Source: Streblospio benedicti (taxonomy: Eukaryota > Annelida > Polychaeta > Spionida > Spionidae). Taken from it: DNA of 64,000 nt. Location: the NCBI GenBank assembly GCA_019095985.1, contig CM032660.1:27801619-27865618 (forward strand). Direction: 5' to 3'. Below are positions 1-13,000 of this stretch, piece by piece. Both the position numbers and the translations under genes were made by a program. Within the stretch, counting starts at the first letter, position 1. Every line of letters starts with the position of its first letter. Below the pieces are notes generated by a model that was not told the DNA's origin, made no database searches, and was given only the letters and a program-made list of their open reading frames with translations.

Positions 1-2593
1 CTATAATGAAAACTGTCATAAGCGTAAATAATCATTGCCTGACTGATATGGGACAGTAACAAGTACATCTGTTTTAATGTAGAAGTGTATGAGCCATTTC
101 ATTTTATATGCATTTTTCTATCTACATTTACATTACCAGACAAAGAAAGAATTGAGGATTTCAAGTCGGAATAAACAGAATCAATATTTCCCCCAGACAC
201 AATCCCTGTCGGGTGCTGTCTTGCATTGTATGACATTGGGGGTTAGGGTGTTGCACAATAAGGTGTAGATTTAACACTTAGGGTGATCGTTGATTGACGC
301 CCTATGCAAAGGTTTTGGCTTTAAGCAAGTGTTTATGCATATTACTGAAGTACCAGGTATGTTATGTGGCTGAATGGACCAGAGGGTTATGGGTTCAATT
401 CTTGTTTGGGTCTTGTGGTGGGTGTTGAGCAAACTCATTGCTGCATGGCTCTTGTTAATTAGGTACATGCCTCTTGGTTGATAGAGTGTGTGTGTGTGAC
501 TGAATGAATTTGGGGGCGTAAATGTGCTGCAGATTCAATTATGCGAAAAATGATCAATTGATTGATAAGTGTGCCAACGACCTGGTGTAAGAACAAGACT
601 TTAATCATGACTATAAATTGCCACATTTGCATTGACATCAAATACTTGACTTGTTTATGGGGATGTCCTACATGAATACATTGTAGATCGTTATATCTGT
701 ATTAGGTAGCAATATTATGTATCAATGGTAGTAAACCTGAAGGGTCTCCTCACCTAAATGTATACCAGTCATGCCACTTTACCTTATTTAGAGTGAGTCT
801 AATCAGAGTTGTGCTGCTACTGTTGCCTTGCAGCATGATGATATTCACGGAAATCACCAGTTCTGTGACTTGTGTCGTAACTACACTATCACACTGACCG
901 GACATCTCCATGAATTGTTAGTTGGATCTCTGATTATTATGAGCAGATATTTGAGTTTTTGACTTTTTTGTGACAGTGAAATGCTTTTGAAGCAGATGTG
1001 GTCTATGTATTTATTTGTTTATTTTGTGAATAATTATGTATGATTTTTTTAATGAAAGTTGTAAGGAATGGTTACTGTGGATAAGTTTGAATTATTGAAA
1101 TAGTGTTGATAACATTTATATAAGTATATATTCATTATATACGGTTCTGGATAGTAGACAAAATAAATGAAATACTGAAAAGGATGATAAATCAGCAGGC
1201 TAGCTCAGAACTAAACACCAACAGATACCAATTAAATCTGTATTATTGTTTGTCATTCAATCTCTCTGTCCGTTGTGTATGATTATTGGGGTTAGGTTAT
1301 TGTTCTGCATAATTATTGAGTAGGCAGTGTGGGGAAATTTGAGGATACAGGTTACAGGATTCAGCCGAGCATCATGTAAATACATCATATTTATGTTGAG
1401 ACTCATTCACAGGTTTATAACTGTCACTTATTCAAGATTATCGAAAGAGAGATAAAATATTGGATACGTTTGACTTCCGATGGTAGGTGTTAGGTAATAC
1501 ATAATAGCTGTTTACCTTAGAATGTAGTGAGTATCACTCAGTTCTTCTCTCTGATTTACTATTAATCATAAATGTTCAAAGCATTATAATGATGTAAAAC
1601 TAGATAAGAGACAGTGAGAACTGTAATGCTTACAGTGTATGATTTCTGTGACAAGTTATAGCCCAAGGCTATTAGAAGAGCACATAGAGTGTGTTTGTGT
1701 CCTGTAATAGATTGCAGGTGCAATCGTGTATGTATGTTACATGCTTTCCATTTAATTGTTTGCAAATAATTTTGTAACCTTTCAGTCAAAACATTTAAGC
1801 CAATGATCAAATTTTTGAATGACTGGGGCATGTACATTATTATTTATATATTATTTAGCCATCTCGACATGAAATTTCACATGACATTGTGTAAGCTAAA
1901 GAAAATCATAAAGTAAGATGTAAGAAGATTCTCACTGGCACATTCCTATTACTGTTTTATTCACATAAGGTTATTTGATTTGAAATGATAGTTTTGCATT
2001 TTATTACACGTTTGCTGTAGGAAGCAGATAACCTATTAACATTGATTGCAGACACCTATTATTAACCTTGTTGATATTCTGGAGACTTTTTCAATCTATT
2101 CACTTTGCCTATTCTGATCATGCAAGAGAGCAGAGACAACATCTGCTTATGGCATTTGTGAACCCACAGTGATATTGGAGCATGCGATATGACGCCTGGC
2201 TCAAATACATGTTATATGGAAGTGCCTAGCATATTTATTCAGTCACTAACTTTCCAGCTCAAGTAATATGGAACATTCGTACTATATGTATGTTTAATAT
2301 GTTTATCCCTGAATTCACGACAATTGGACTCTTTGACAGATACATGTATTTGTTACATTTTAATGTTACAAAATGCGTCTACCGGGTATGTTTAAAGTAC
2401 ATGCAGCTGAGTTCATGTATTATATTATAAATGAATACCTACCCTCAATATATTATGTTAACTTGCTTTTTACAGTACTTTAATTAAATTCTGTGACATA
2501 GAATCGCATACACAAGTTTGTACCGAATGCCATGTCCTATAAGTGTATTGCTGAAAACGTCACTTCATCTAACGGTCAGACTTTCTATTTCAG
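1..2593. other. Non-coding stretch left of TPST
   Basis: AT-rich DNA without a convincing coding exon. The one recognisable item is a SINE-like stretch near 355-475. No promoter can be placed with confidence, although the TPST promoter may lie here if the 2594-2675 segment is a 5' UTR exon. Confidence 0.5.
355..475 (+). repeat. tRNA-derived SINE, degraded
   Basis: An A-box-like TGGCTGAATGG (near 367) is followed about 20 bp on by a B-box-like GGTTCAATTC, the spacing of a pol III promoter. The downstream part (TGTTGAG, then GGTACATGCC) recurs in the same order at 19255-19405, which marks a repeat family rather than a functional tRNA gene. No cloverleaf can be drawn. Confidence 0.4.
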
Positions 2594-2675
2594 TTGCTGA
2601 ATATGGAGAGCGTAGCAAGGTGACATTCATTCAGGGGAATAATCCAGAGCTAGGAACAATATCCAATTTCATAAG
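2594..2675 (+). other. Exon-like segment upstream of TPST, possible 5' UTR exon
   Basis: An 82-bp segment is bounded by a pyrimidine-rich acceptor ending in CAG and a good donor (AAG then GTAAGA). It is on the same strand as TPST and 1.4 kb before the exon holding its start. One frame is open throughout (begins AEYGERSK), so it could instead be a coding exon of a gene entering from the left. I do not recognise the peptide. It fits a 5' UTR exon of TPST, since the TPST start exon itself seems to begin at a splice acceptor. Confidence 0.35.
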
Positions 2676-4040
2676 GTAAGAATGATGAAATTATAACAAG
2701 CTGGAAACCTAGCAATCTCTGAAGATTGGGCGTAATGCTATGTTTAACATTGTTATAATGTTTCCACAATATGAACAGAATAGAGCGAGTACAGTTTTGT
2801 TATCATTGGTGGTTTTGATTGGTGCAATTGTTGTTACAATTTTAACAATTTTTTTCAGTCAGGTAAACTACTGGTTTGTCTGTCCTATCAGATTTACATT
2901 TATTAACAATTAAGTTGTCATTGAAATGCAGAATGTACTGTAGGCATGTATATGGTAGAGATTAGTTGACATGAGCTATTGAAAAGGCTGAAGTCTATTG
3001 CAAGTGATTGTACATTTCATGTGACATTTCTGTGCTATTTTCTCTTTTTTGTGTTTCTTTTCATTACTCAGTAAAAAGAGGATAAGACGAGACAATAGAT
3101 GCTAACGAATTGTAAGTGAGCATGTCGCTTGAAGATTTATACTGTCAATTTAAATTCAGACTATTTTCAAATGATATTTTTACTTGGAAGAAAGAAATGT
3201 GAAAAATCATGAATGAAGAAACCCAAGATGAGAGAAGTGTTCATTCTTTGAAAGAAATGTTGTTTTCTAACTAGCAGAATGATATTCAAAATGGCCAAGA
3301 TAGCTGACTTCTGACTGAGAGTAAAATCCATCACAATATGATTTATGGGTGAGGAAATCTAAAGCATAATAGACAACCCTTGCAGTCATGATATTGATCA
3401 GGGACAGATCTAGACATCACGTAGTTAATAAGGAAGGATTCCAAATCAAGAACAATAATGAGACTAATTATTGGTGAGCTGAAAATGAATGCCAAAGTAA
3501 CACAATCTGCTATCTTTTGGGTCTTTCATTACCGAGCGGCATCCCGAGGCATTCTCCCCCTCAAACTGTTTTCAAATTACCCGTCATGTGGGATTATATA
3601 TGTGGGATTACATTCTTTGACTATATTTGGCAATGCGTATTATTGTCATGGGTCTCACTCTGAAATTTGTACATTTTTTTGAAAAAGGTATTATACAAAA
3701 TTCTCATAGGAAGTAGGTGCGGGGATTCAGGGCGTCTTGGATTCACCTATTTCAATTTTGCCTGAACACAGTTAGTGATGAGTTACTTGCAGTGCATGAA
3801 ACTTCCATCACATTGAAATGATTCAGAATCTTGTAGAGGTACTGCACTATAGTCTTTGATGTCATCATCATTGCTGCCAAAATGACTGTCGCAATCTGCC
3901 TTCCAACAAATGTTTTAAAATGATCTAACTGTAATTAACTGCAAATTATAGGAAGAGAAAATGAGTGGTATAGATAATATTGATTGTTACATTTTAAAAA
4001 TTCTAAAGCTGTTTATGATGTTATATCCATGCAGCGTGGC

Positions 4041-7000
4041 ATGGGTCGGGGGTGGAGCATGAGCAAGCTGGTGCTGTACGTGGGCCTCTCCTGCCTCGTG
4101 TGCCTCGTCTTCTACAGCTGGATCATACCATGCTCAGAGCCCCACAAGGCCAAAATGGTGCCCAAGGACCAGGTACAGCACAATATGTAATATACCATCA
4201 TCACACAATTTGTTTTCATACGCTTGTGTTTTGGTTACAATTCCTGTAACATTTTTTAAGTGAGTTGTCCATCTTACCAGTGTGACAATATTCAACGCTT
4301 TTGTACATGATTTAATTGACTTAAGTGGGTATGAGAATGAAGTGCTTTTTATTAGACTGTCTTTAGAATATATATGTAGAAGATCATAGTCAATAGTCGG
4401 CTGAAAAATAAATCATCAGTATTATGGAGGGTTAGTTCCCAGGATTCACCCTTTAATGACAGAAATGGCTTATGGGTGTAAATGTTGGTCCAGCTTGGTA
4501 ATCAATATAGATGTGGCTGTTAATTGGATCGACCAGTGTGGGTTATTAACAGAACAGGATCTCAGCCTACAGAGATATTGTCGGAGTGAAAAGTGATCAG
4601 CATACTTCATTATGATGGTCTCATTTATTATTTAGAGTTTAAGAGAAAACTGCATAATTATACGTACACTTACATAGAGATTACTAATACTTACTGTATA
4701 GATTTTCTAATTTTAACAACTCATCATTTTCGGCTTTATGCATCACTTAAAGATTGATGCTAAAGATGCTTTTAAACCATTAACTTTGAATGAGATGACA
4801 CAATCTCCCATTTAGTCACTTGGCCACTCGTCCAGACTTGTAGAAATTGGGGAGGACTAGTGCTGAATTCAATGGCAGTCTCCAAAACCCGTTAAAACGA
4901 CGTTTCATCATTCTGCCACCAGGTGGCACCGCAGTCGTCAGGGGTAAGCTGATCAAAACAGCGCCTCAACATTGTGTGTATTAGTCATTTTGAAGATGGT
5001 ATTATTGTGCTCTATGTTCATAATTATGTTTTGTGACACACACACAGAAATGTTCGCATACTTCTCTAGTTTTCATATATGATACTCACATTTTATTTGG
5101 AATTGTATTTAATGAGCTTTGTCCAGATTTCCAAGTTAAGTTTTTGCCTCAAGCTCAAGCCAAGGCCGATTTTGACAGTCAGTGTGTTTGACAAGATTAT
5201 CCATAAATGTTGCTTGTCCTTTCTAATTGTTTCTCCCACTTTCATGCGAATTTATGAATGAACCAGCAGTGGGAGATTTTCTTATCTCCCACGGTTGATT
5301 TTCTTATCTCCCACTGTTGGCGTGGGAAAATAGCATAAATTTACTACGTTTCATAGAATCCAGAGCACAATCAACGTGAAGCCATACGTCTGCGTTGGAA
5401 AGCATACGTAAAACGTACTCATGCTGATGTCTATCTTGCGTACTACGTAATGGTGCATACGTTTGGAAAACAAACAAGCACAATAAGATTTACTTATTTC
5501 ATATTTAAAATGCACCAAAAGTGAGAGAAACAGGGTATTGCATTATGTTGGAGTGGGAGATAGAAAAATCTCTCACCTATATGATACTCACATTTTATTT
5601 GTGAGAGATTTTTTAGAAACTACGCTCACTTTTCTCCTGTGACATGCCAACACATCTCCCAAACACATGCAATACCCTATTAATACGATGCGTATGTTAT
5701 CCTTGAAATATGCATGTCTTTCACGTATATATTACATTGATAAAGTCCATATTTTGCTAAAATTTCAATGTATAAAACACTCAGTTCGACATTAGATTTA
5801 CAAGTCTAAGTACTATATTTTTCAAACGTCGAACGTAATGATAATGTGTCGGCGTTATAAATCTAGCTGAAAGCCGGACTGGCATGTCAGATAAGTATGT
5901 TACTTAAACTAAATTATTCTAATTGTGACACATATTTAAGAAACAATGCTCAGATGCATAGATACTTAAGGGCTTTGTTATTGATACACGCCGGTTTGGA
6001 ATAACATGGATGAGTATTTCTTACAGAAAATACACCTCAAAAGTCGGACTTTCTGGGTTGGTTCCCATACAATTATAAGGCGAATTGCGCAACATTTACC
6101 CCTGACGACTGCAGCGCCGCCTAGTAGCAGAGAAGGAACTACGGTTTTACGGAGCCTGCCATTCACTTATTTTGCATATGATTAGCCATGGTAGCTGCTG
6201 AGCCAAAACAAGTTTAGTAACTTGGCAGACAAGTGTTTTTTTCTAGAGGACTAGTTAGTACCTTTTCAAAGGGTACTAGTCCTGCTGAACAGTAACTATT
6301 GACGCCTTAACTGGTGGTGCCAAATACACTGATAAAAGTACTTCCAATCTGCGTGCTGAGATTAACTTAATATGAATTTATTCATACGATTTTTTTTTTT
6401 ATTATGAGTACTAGTCCTGCTGAAGAGTAACTATTGACGCCTTAACTGGTGGTGCCAAATACACTGATAAAAGTAATTCCAATCTGCGTGCTGAGATTAA
6501 CTTAGTTTTTTTGAGTTTTTTTTTATTATGAGTTTATTATTCCTATGAGTTTATTGCCACGAACAGCGTCTACGTTTCAGTAAGAATTTCATCTACTGCC
6601 GTAAAAGTTTTCGCTCAATGCTTCCATGAGTGTATAGGATATATTAAATACATACATTTAAAAATGTAAAAAGCTTATTAGCTCGACAGTAATGCTGCAC
6701 GTGCTTCAGGTACAGTTTGTGTACGACGCGGGCAGCGCCGCGTACCCGTATGACCGCGACATGCCACTCATCTTCGTGGGCGGCGTGCCGCGCTCCGGCA
6801 CCACGCTCATGCGCGCCATGCTCGACGCTCACCCTGAGGTGCGCTGCGGCGAGGAGACGCGCGTCATACCGCGCCTGCTCGGTGAGTCACCGCGGAGGTC
6901 ATACTGGGGTCAGTAGGGGGGATGGTGGGTGTCATCAGGATCATAGTGGAGGTCATTGTATTGGTTGTAACTGTGTAAAGTGCATACAAGGCCTTAGAAC

Positions 7001-10000
7001 CGGCTGTTGTTTATGTGCAAACTCTTTGAAAAACTGTTTCCTAATGCTACATTTACATGAAGTAAAATGAACATTGAATTTACAGGTCCACTATTTTAGC
7101 TCACTTTAATAATGGGAAGCTTATGCCCCTGCAGGAGCATAACTGTATTTCTTTAGAAATTTGGCTATAGATTATGGAGTAATCATAGACACAAAATGCA
7201 CGTAGTGACCTCCATTGATGGCAGGAGTTTATAGTCGTCATAATTCTGCATTAGGGTCATCATTTGTTAGCTTTGAAGAATGGTATAACATTCATCATGT
7301 CCTTGTATATTGGGCAGGCCAATGGAAACAATCTGTACACCTTCTTTTTGCTACATCTACCTTCACATTATGATGTTAATAGATGACTAAAGTGCGTCTA
7401 GAATGCATTGCCATACTAATAGTAATTATCATAACATTTTTCATAAATGTATTTCTATGTTGATTGGGTTCAATAATGGTTGATTCTTATATTACATAGT
7501 ATTCAAATCAAATGTATTACCTACATGTTAAGTTGTTGCCTATCTAAATCTATAGGTAAATTTAAATGTGTACGGTTTTGTAATACACTTCCATTTCCAA
7601 TGTATTCAGCTGGTTTGCCATATACCAGCAGCTATATAGTGGTACTCTTGTGATCATATGTATAAATACGGAAATATCATTGTGTTGCCATGTGTTGTCA
7701 GGGATGCGTGGTCAGTGGGCGCGGTCACCGCGTGAGAGCAAGCGGCTGCAGGAGGCGGGGCTGACCGACGAGGTGATTGACAGCGCGCTGGCGGCCTTCA
7801 TCCTGGAGGTGATCGCCAAACACGGGGAACCGGCGCCGCGACTCTGCAATAAGGACCCGTTCACGCTCAAATCCAGCGTCTATCTCTCGCAGGTACATGT
7901 GCGACATGCACTGTTGTGCTGATGGGTTTGAGTCACATTTTGTTGTTCTAGTGACTTACCATCATTTCCTTTTCCTTTGCATCAGATGAAGTTCGGGCAC
8001 TCTCTATAACAGGTGTGGCAGGACTTGGGTTGATTGTCAACTAAACACTGTATTAGTTATGAGTATTCAGAAAGCGTATAGTGTATTTTGCATCTGTTTG
8101 GCCTCAAGAGCTGTGATATACATTTATCTATTACAGTTATGTGTTTGGAATGTATTAGTGTCTTACACATTTTCTGACTCCAATATCAGAAATCAAGACT
8201 CATTCACAATTTCATAGAATTGTCTCGTCTACTCATTTGAATACTAATTAGTCAGTCAGGAGAAATAAACATGTTCTTTGATTTGCTATAACAAGACTAT
8301 GCTTCTTTAATCAAAGATTTTAACAAGTGTCATTTTTTGTTATACCTTTCAGGCGTGTATTTATAATATTTATGACACTTTTCATAAATACAGTTAATGT
8401 ATAATTTATTATGATCAGAATTATAGTATCATTATTAATGAAGAATAATTGAAAATAGTATTATAGCCTACATGATAATTTAGCCGTTAGCAACATATTA
8501 CATTGACACTACATGTATTATTATTACACATATTATGAATACAGCAAGTTGATTGAAAACGTAAGCAGTTACTATTTTTTCCTCGTAATAATTTACCCTG
8601 AGGTGATTGGTTGATTTGACAGGTGCAGTATTAGTAATTGGTTTCATTTGTACTTTGTGAGAAATTGTTTCTATGATGATAACGTCATTGAATACACAGT
8701 ATGTGTTTCTGAAGCAATAAATAGCAACAGCCAATGCCATAAGAAATAAATTGAGTTGCGAATCGATTTTGTGGATAAAATCTTTAAAAACAAAGAAATA
8801 TCCATACATGTATATATGAGCAGAAGCTTTTAGTGTTTTTTGCTATTCTTTGTTGTCAATGCTAATTTTGTATGGCCCTTTCAATTTTGTTTAGGTTAGT
8901 GTGACCCATGCATTGAATTTCTTTGGACTTTCATCTTAAATTGTAGTTATATGTGAAATGTCACAATCTTTTATAGCGTTCTAAGCCATGCACTACAGTG
9001 GCAATATACATAGCATCAGGAATTTCATTTATTGCTGATGGCATAGAAACCCTCATCATGCTGTTGACATGGACTAATACTTTCCTTCCATTGATAATTC
9101 AAGAAAATATGTATTAAAGAGTGTAATCAAATGTATGTACGGTGATAACAATTAGCAAGAGCACACTCATATAAACACCTCAACACCAAATCAAATACAT
9201 GTAAACCTAGAAAATTGAAGGTCAATGTCAAAACCTTGGCTGATTTGATTATGTTTTCAATATAACTGCTATATTCTTTAGATGTTCCCCAATGGTAAGT
9301 TCATCCTGATGGTGCGAGACGGGCGTGCTGTCGTCCACTCTATTATCACTCGCAAGGTCACCATCTCGGGCTTTGACCTGAAGAGCTACCGTAGCTGTCT
9401 AGAAAAGTGGAATCAGGCCATGGAGGTGGGTACCAGACGAGATTCAAACGTTTATTCTTTCATATCAGTGTTATTTATTGTGGATCATGCTCTAATCATG
9501 CACATGTACATTTACATGCTAGAGCATAAATTGAGTACCAGAATGATTAGTTCAATGACCCCCATATAGCTGAGCGTGTCCAAACAGATTGTATTAGGGA
9601 ACCGTAATTATATTCTTTGCTTGACAAAACTTTTTTCTGAAATGTTTTTCTATACGGTTTGAAAAAAAAAATGTGATGGTCTCATAACGGTTACTCGGCA
9701 TACAAAATAAAAAAAAATATGACAGTTTTTTTAGTGATACGGTAGCAAGACAAAAAAAAATCAAACCACTATAGCACCTATCTGTACCGAGTATGCATAT
9801 CGTTTCATTACAAACACTAACTATTGGACGTCCACATTTTATCGGTAGTTTTCCAATAGCCTATGTTGTAACCCGGAATAAAAGATATAGTTAGATGAGG
9901 CATGGGAGATGAATAATTTCAGTTTTCCAAAGAAAATATAACAACTTCGACATCGCCATGACAGGTGCCTTACCAGATGCAAAAAATGAACAACCTGACA

Positions 10001-13000
10001 TTTGATTGGTCAAAATTAATGGCCTTTACGTGCCTCTAGCATTGTGACAGATTCATATTGAAGCTTTCCAAAACGAGGTTCACCACTGCATGGTAGCATC
10101 TATCACATGCGTTTTTACCACGATTTAAGCCAAGAATAGAATAGAATAAGTTTATTGAACCAAACATGGACCCTTGGGGGTAGCAAAATTATTGCAATTT
10201 TTCTTTATTGATTACAGTAATATAACAGTAATATGAACAAAAAACAAAAAAACATTGATAAATTGAACAGATTCATCTTAGGTTCCCATATTTTCAGTTC
10301 TTAAATTAAAACAATGAATCAGAAGATTACCCAATTTTTCTATTATATCTAAATCCTCCGTTGTTAACAACCATACAAACTTGGATAAATTATCTACATT
10401 CTTAAAATTATTACAACTATCTATAACAGTGGAGTAGAAATCAGAACGTAAACTATTATATAAAGGACATTTTGTTAAAAAATGAATTTCATTTTCTATA
10501 GAATACCATGTGCTAAAATGTTATGACTTTTGCACCTTGTGGAATCAGGTTCACCGGCCGATATCGCTATGAAAAAACATAATTTGTTGCTTCATCAGTG
10601 TGAATTTAATAAAAAAAAACATGTATGTCAGTTTCATTTTTGTATTGGCGGTTATGCTGATTCATCGGCGCATCTGTCAAACAAAGAATATAATTACAGT
10701 CCCCTTAAATGGATACGTTGACAATTTTACATTTGCTTCAGACTAAAAAAAGGGAATAATCCGTGGGCATTGTATAAGCACAACGTGTCTAGCTGTCAGC
10801 GCACATATATCATGTAAAATGTCATACATGTATTCTTATTGCATGTGAAAATTTGTAAATTGTATTTTTTTATGAGAATAAATTGATGAGTATAAAATCT
10901 GTCATTATCATTTTGATGTCTTGTCAGTCATTTGACTGGACTCCGGTAACTTGAAAATGGTACATATATTGTAACAGTACATAAACTTATATCACTTATA
11001 GTACTTATTATGGTATGATAAGAGGTTTAAGTTTGTATCTCACTTAAATTTGCTTAAGCTTCACGCAAACAAAAGTGTATGCCAAATATGAACCTGTCCG
11101 GCAATAAAGAGATTATGTGAGTGTCCAAGGGCAGCATGCCTTGAAATTAACACTGGTAATTGAATTTGCAAGTTGGTTGCACACTTTTCCTAGACAGAAC
11201 TGTGGCAATGTAAAATATTTCAATTGAGATTTTCAACAAGACTTTCATAGATTATTAAAATATTGCTGTAATAAGTACGCAGTTTACCAGTTGAGATTTT
11301 TTATGCCCTAGTAACTCATTAACACTGTTATGTAAATTTGATTTTAAAAACCAACGAAATATATCTGTGGAAGTAAGTTGTGAGAAGTCATTGATTTGAA
11401 CATTTTCGTGTGTTGTAGGTGATGTACTATCAGTGTTTGCGGGTTGGGGCAGAACACTGCCTTATTGTGTACTATGAGCAGCTTGTACTGCATCCCAAGG
11501 TCAGTATCCTCATGTCAGTATTCAAAATTTAATATACAATAAAGCCAAATGGTGTTCAGTTTTATCTTTGGTCCATCACACTATATAATTATTAGCACAG
11601 CCCTTTGTTATTGATCCTTTTCTTCTGCTATGTTGAAAGGAAGAGGACTGTCATCACTAAAATGACAACAAACTTGGCCATTTCTGTACTTCAAAGTTTT
11701 GCCAATATGTTTAAAACGACAGATAAATATAATATTTGAGGTAAATTTCATATGTAAAGAAGCACATCTAAGAAAATAATTGTTTTCAAAATACAATAAA
11801 TGTACTTTTATATACATGTCCATATTTTTACTACTATATTAAATAAGTAATGATGAATAACACATTTGTAACACTACACCATCCACAGAATTACATGTAT
11901 CTAGGGAGCTTAGAACTAACATCTAGTATTGTTAAGTTCTCAGAATGATACAAACGTGTAGGAAGCTTTCTATTACTTTTGTACTTTGTGTAGAATACTG
12001 CATGTTGCGAACTTCATACTCACTCTCATTAAATTCAAATTCAGATACTTTTGAATTGAAGTGCTAGACAATTACAGCGTTGTTGTATGCATAAAATGAA
12101 ATTAGGTGAAGTGTGTTTAAATGAGACAGCCACTGTTTCAGGACTGGCTGGAGAAGATCCTCAAGTTCCTGGACATTCCATGGGATGATTCTGTGCTTCA
12201 TCATGAGCAGTTCATCAACAAGCCCAATGGCGTCTCTTTATCAAAGTAAGGCTAAAACCACTTCCTCACTTTATTGTGTACACTAAGCATACATACTAGA
12301 TCCATTGGTGTTGTACAAGGTCAAAATTAAATGTCTTCAGCAAGTTCAAGTACAATTGAAAATGACAAGACAGAAGCAGCTTGAAGCTCTCACATTGCCT
12401 ACCAACCACACATCACTCAATAAATGCATGTAGTCTTAAGATGGGTTTTCGCCTGGTACAGATGCATGTATCATTTCATTGATCTTGGGTAGCCAGTTCC
12501 GTTACTGTTTCATCAATAATAATTCTCTTAACGAATTCTGTTCATATATCCCAGTTGTAAAAGCCTCTTGAAAACTTTTTCCAAGTCTCTCTTTTATAAG
12601 ACATATTCAATTATTCATTCATTTAATAATTTGCTTTTTATCCATTGCGTACATGAGCATAGTTCTGCAAATGATAGATTTGTGAAGTTTTTATAAAGCA
12701 GTGAAATTGAATAGCCAGCTAGTTATCACTATATCTCCAAATGTCAAATAACATTCTTTTTGTGACAATGCTTGACAGCATTAGTATTTCATTCAACATT
12801 TCTCATTTTCGTTGGATGTTCATTTATTCAAGTTTTCATTCATCCTTTTGTGTTAAACTATTACTTTGAACTAGTTTTTTAGTGAAAGCTCACATGAAGC
12901 TTTCGGTCATTCTCATGATCTTTTCCCAATATGCCTTAGGGATGATGTACATTTTGTCACGCTCCGCAAAAGTGGAACAGTGTTCTCTTTTTTCTTGACC

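Noticed and set aside
355-475. tRNA gene
   Set aside because: A- and B-box-like motifs are present but no cloverleaf forms and the flank is repeated elsewhere; called a SINE.
5978-6166. Minus-strand 62-codon frame
   Set aside because: Overlaps the dispersed repeat near 6098-6160 and shows no protein family features.
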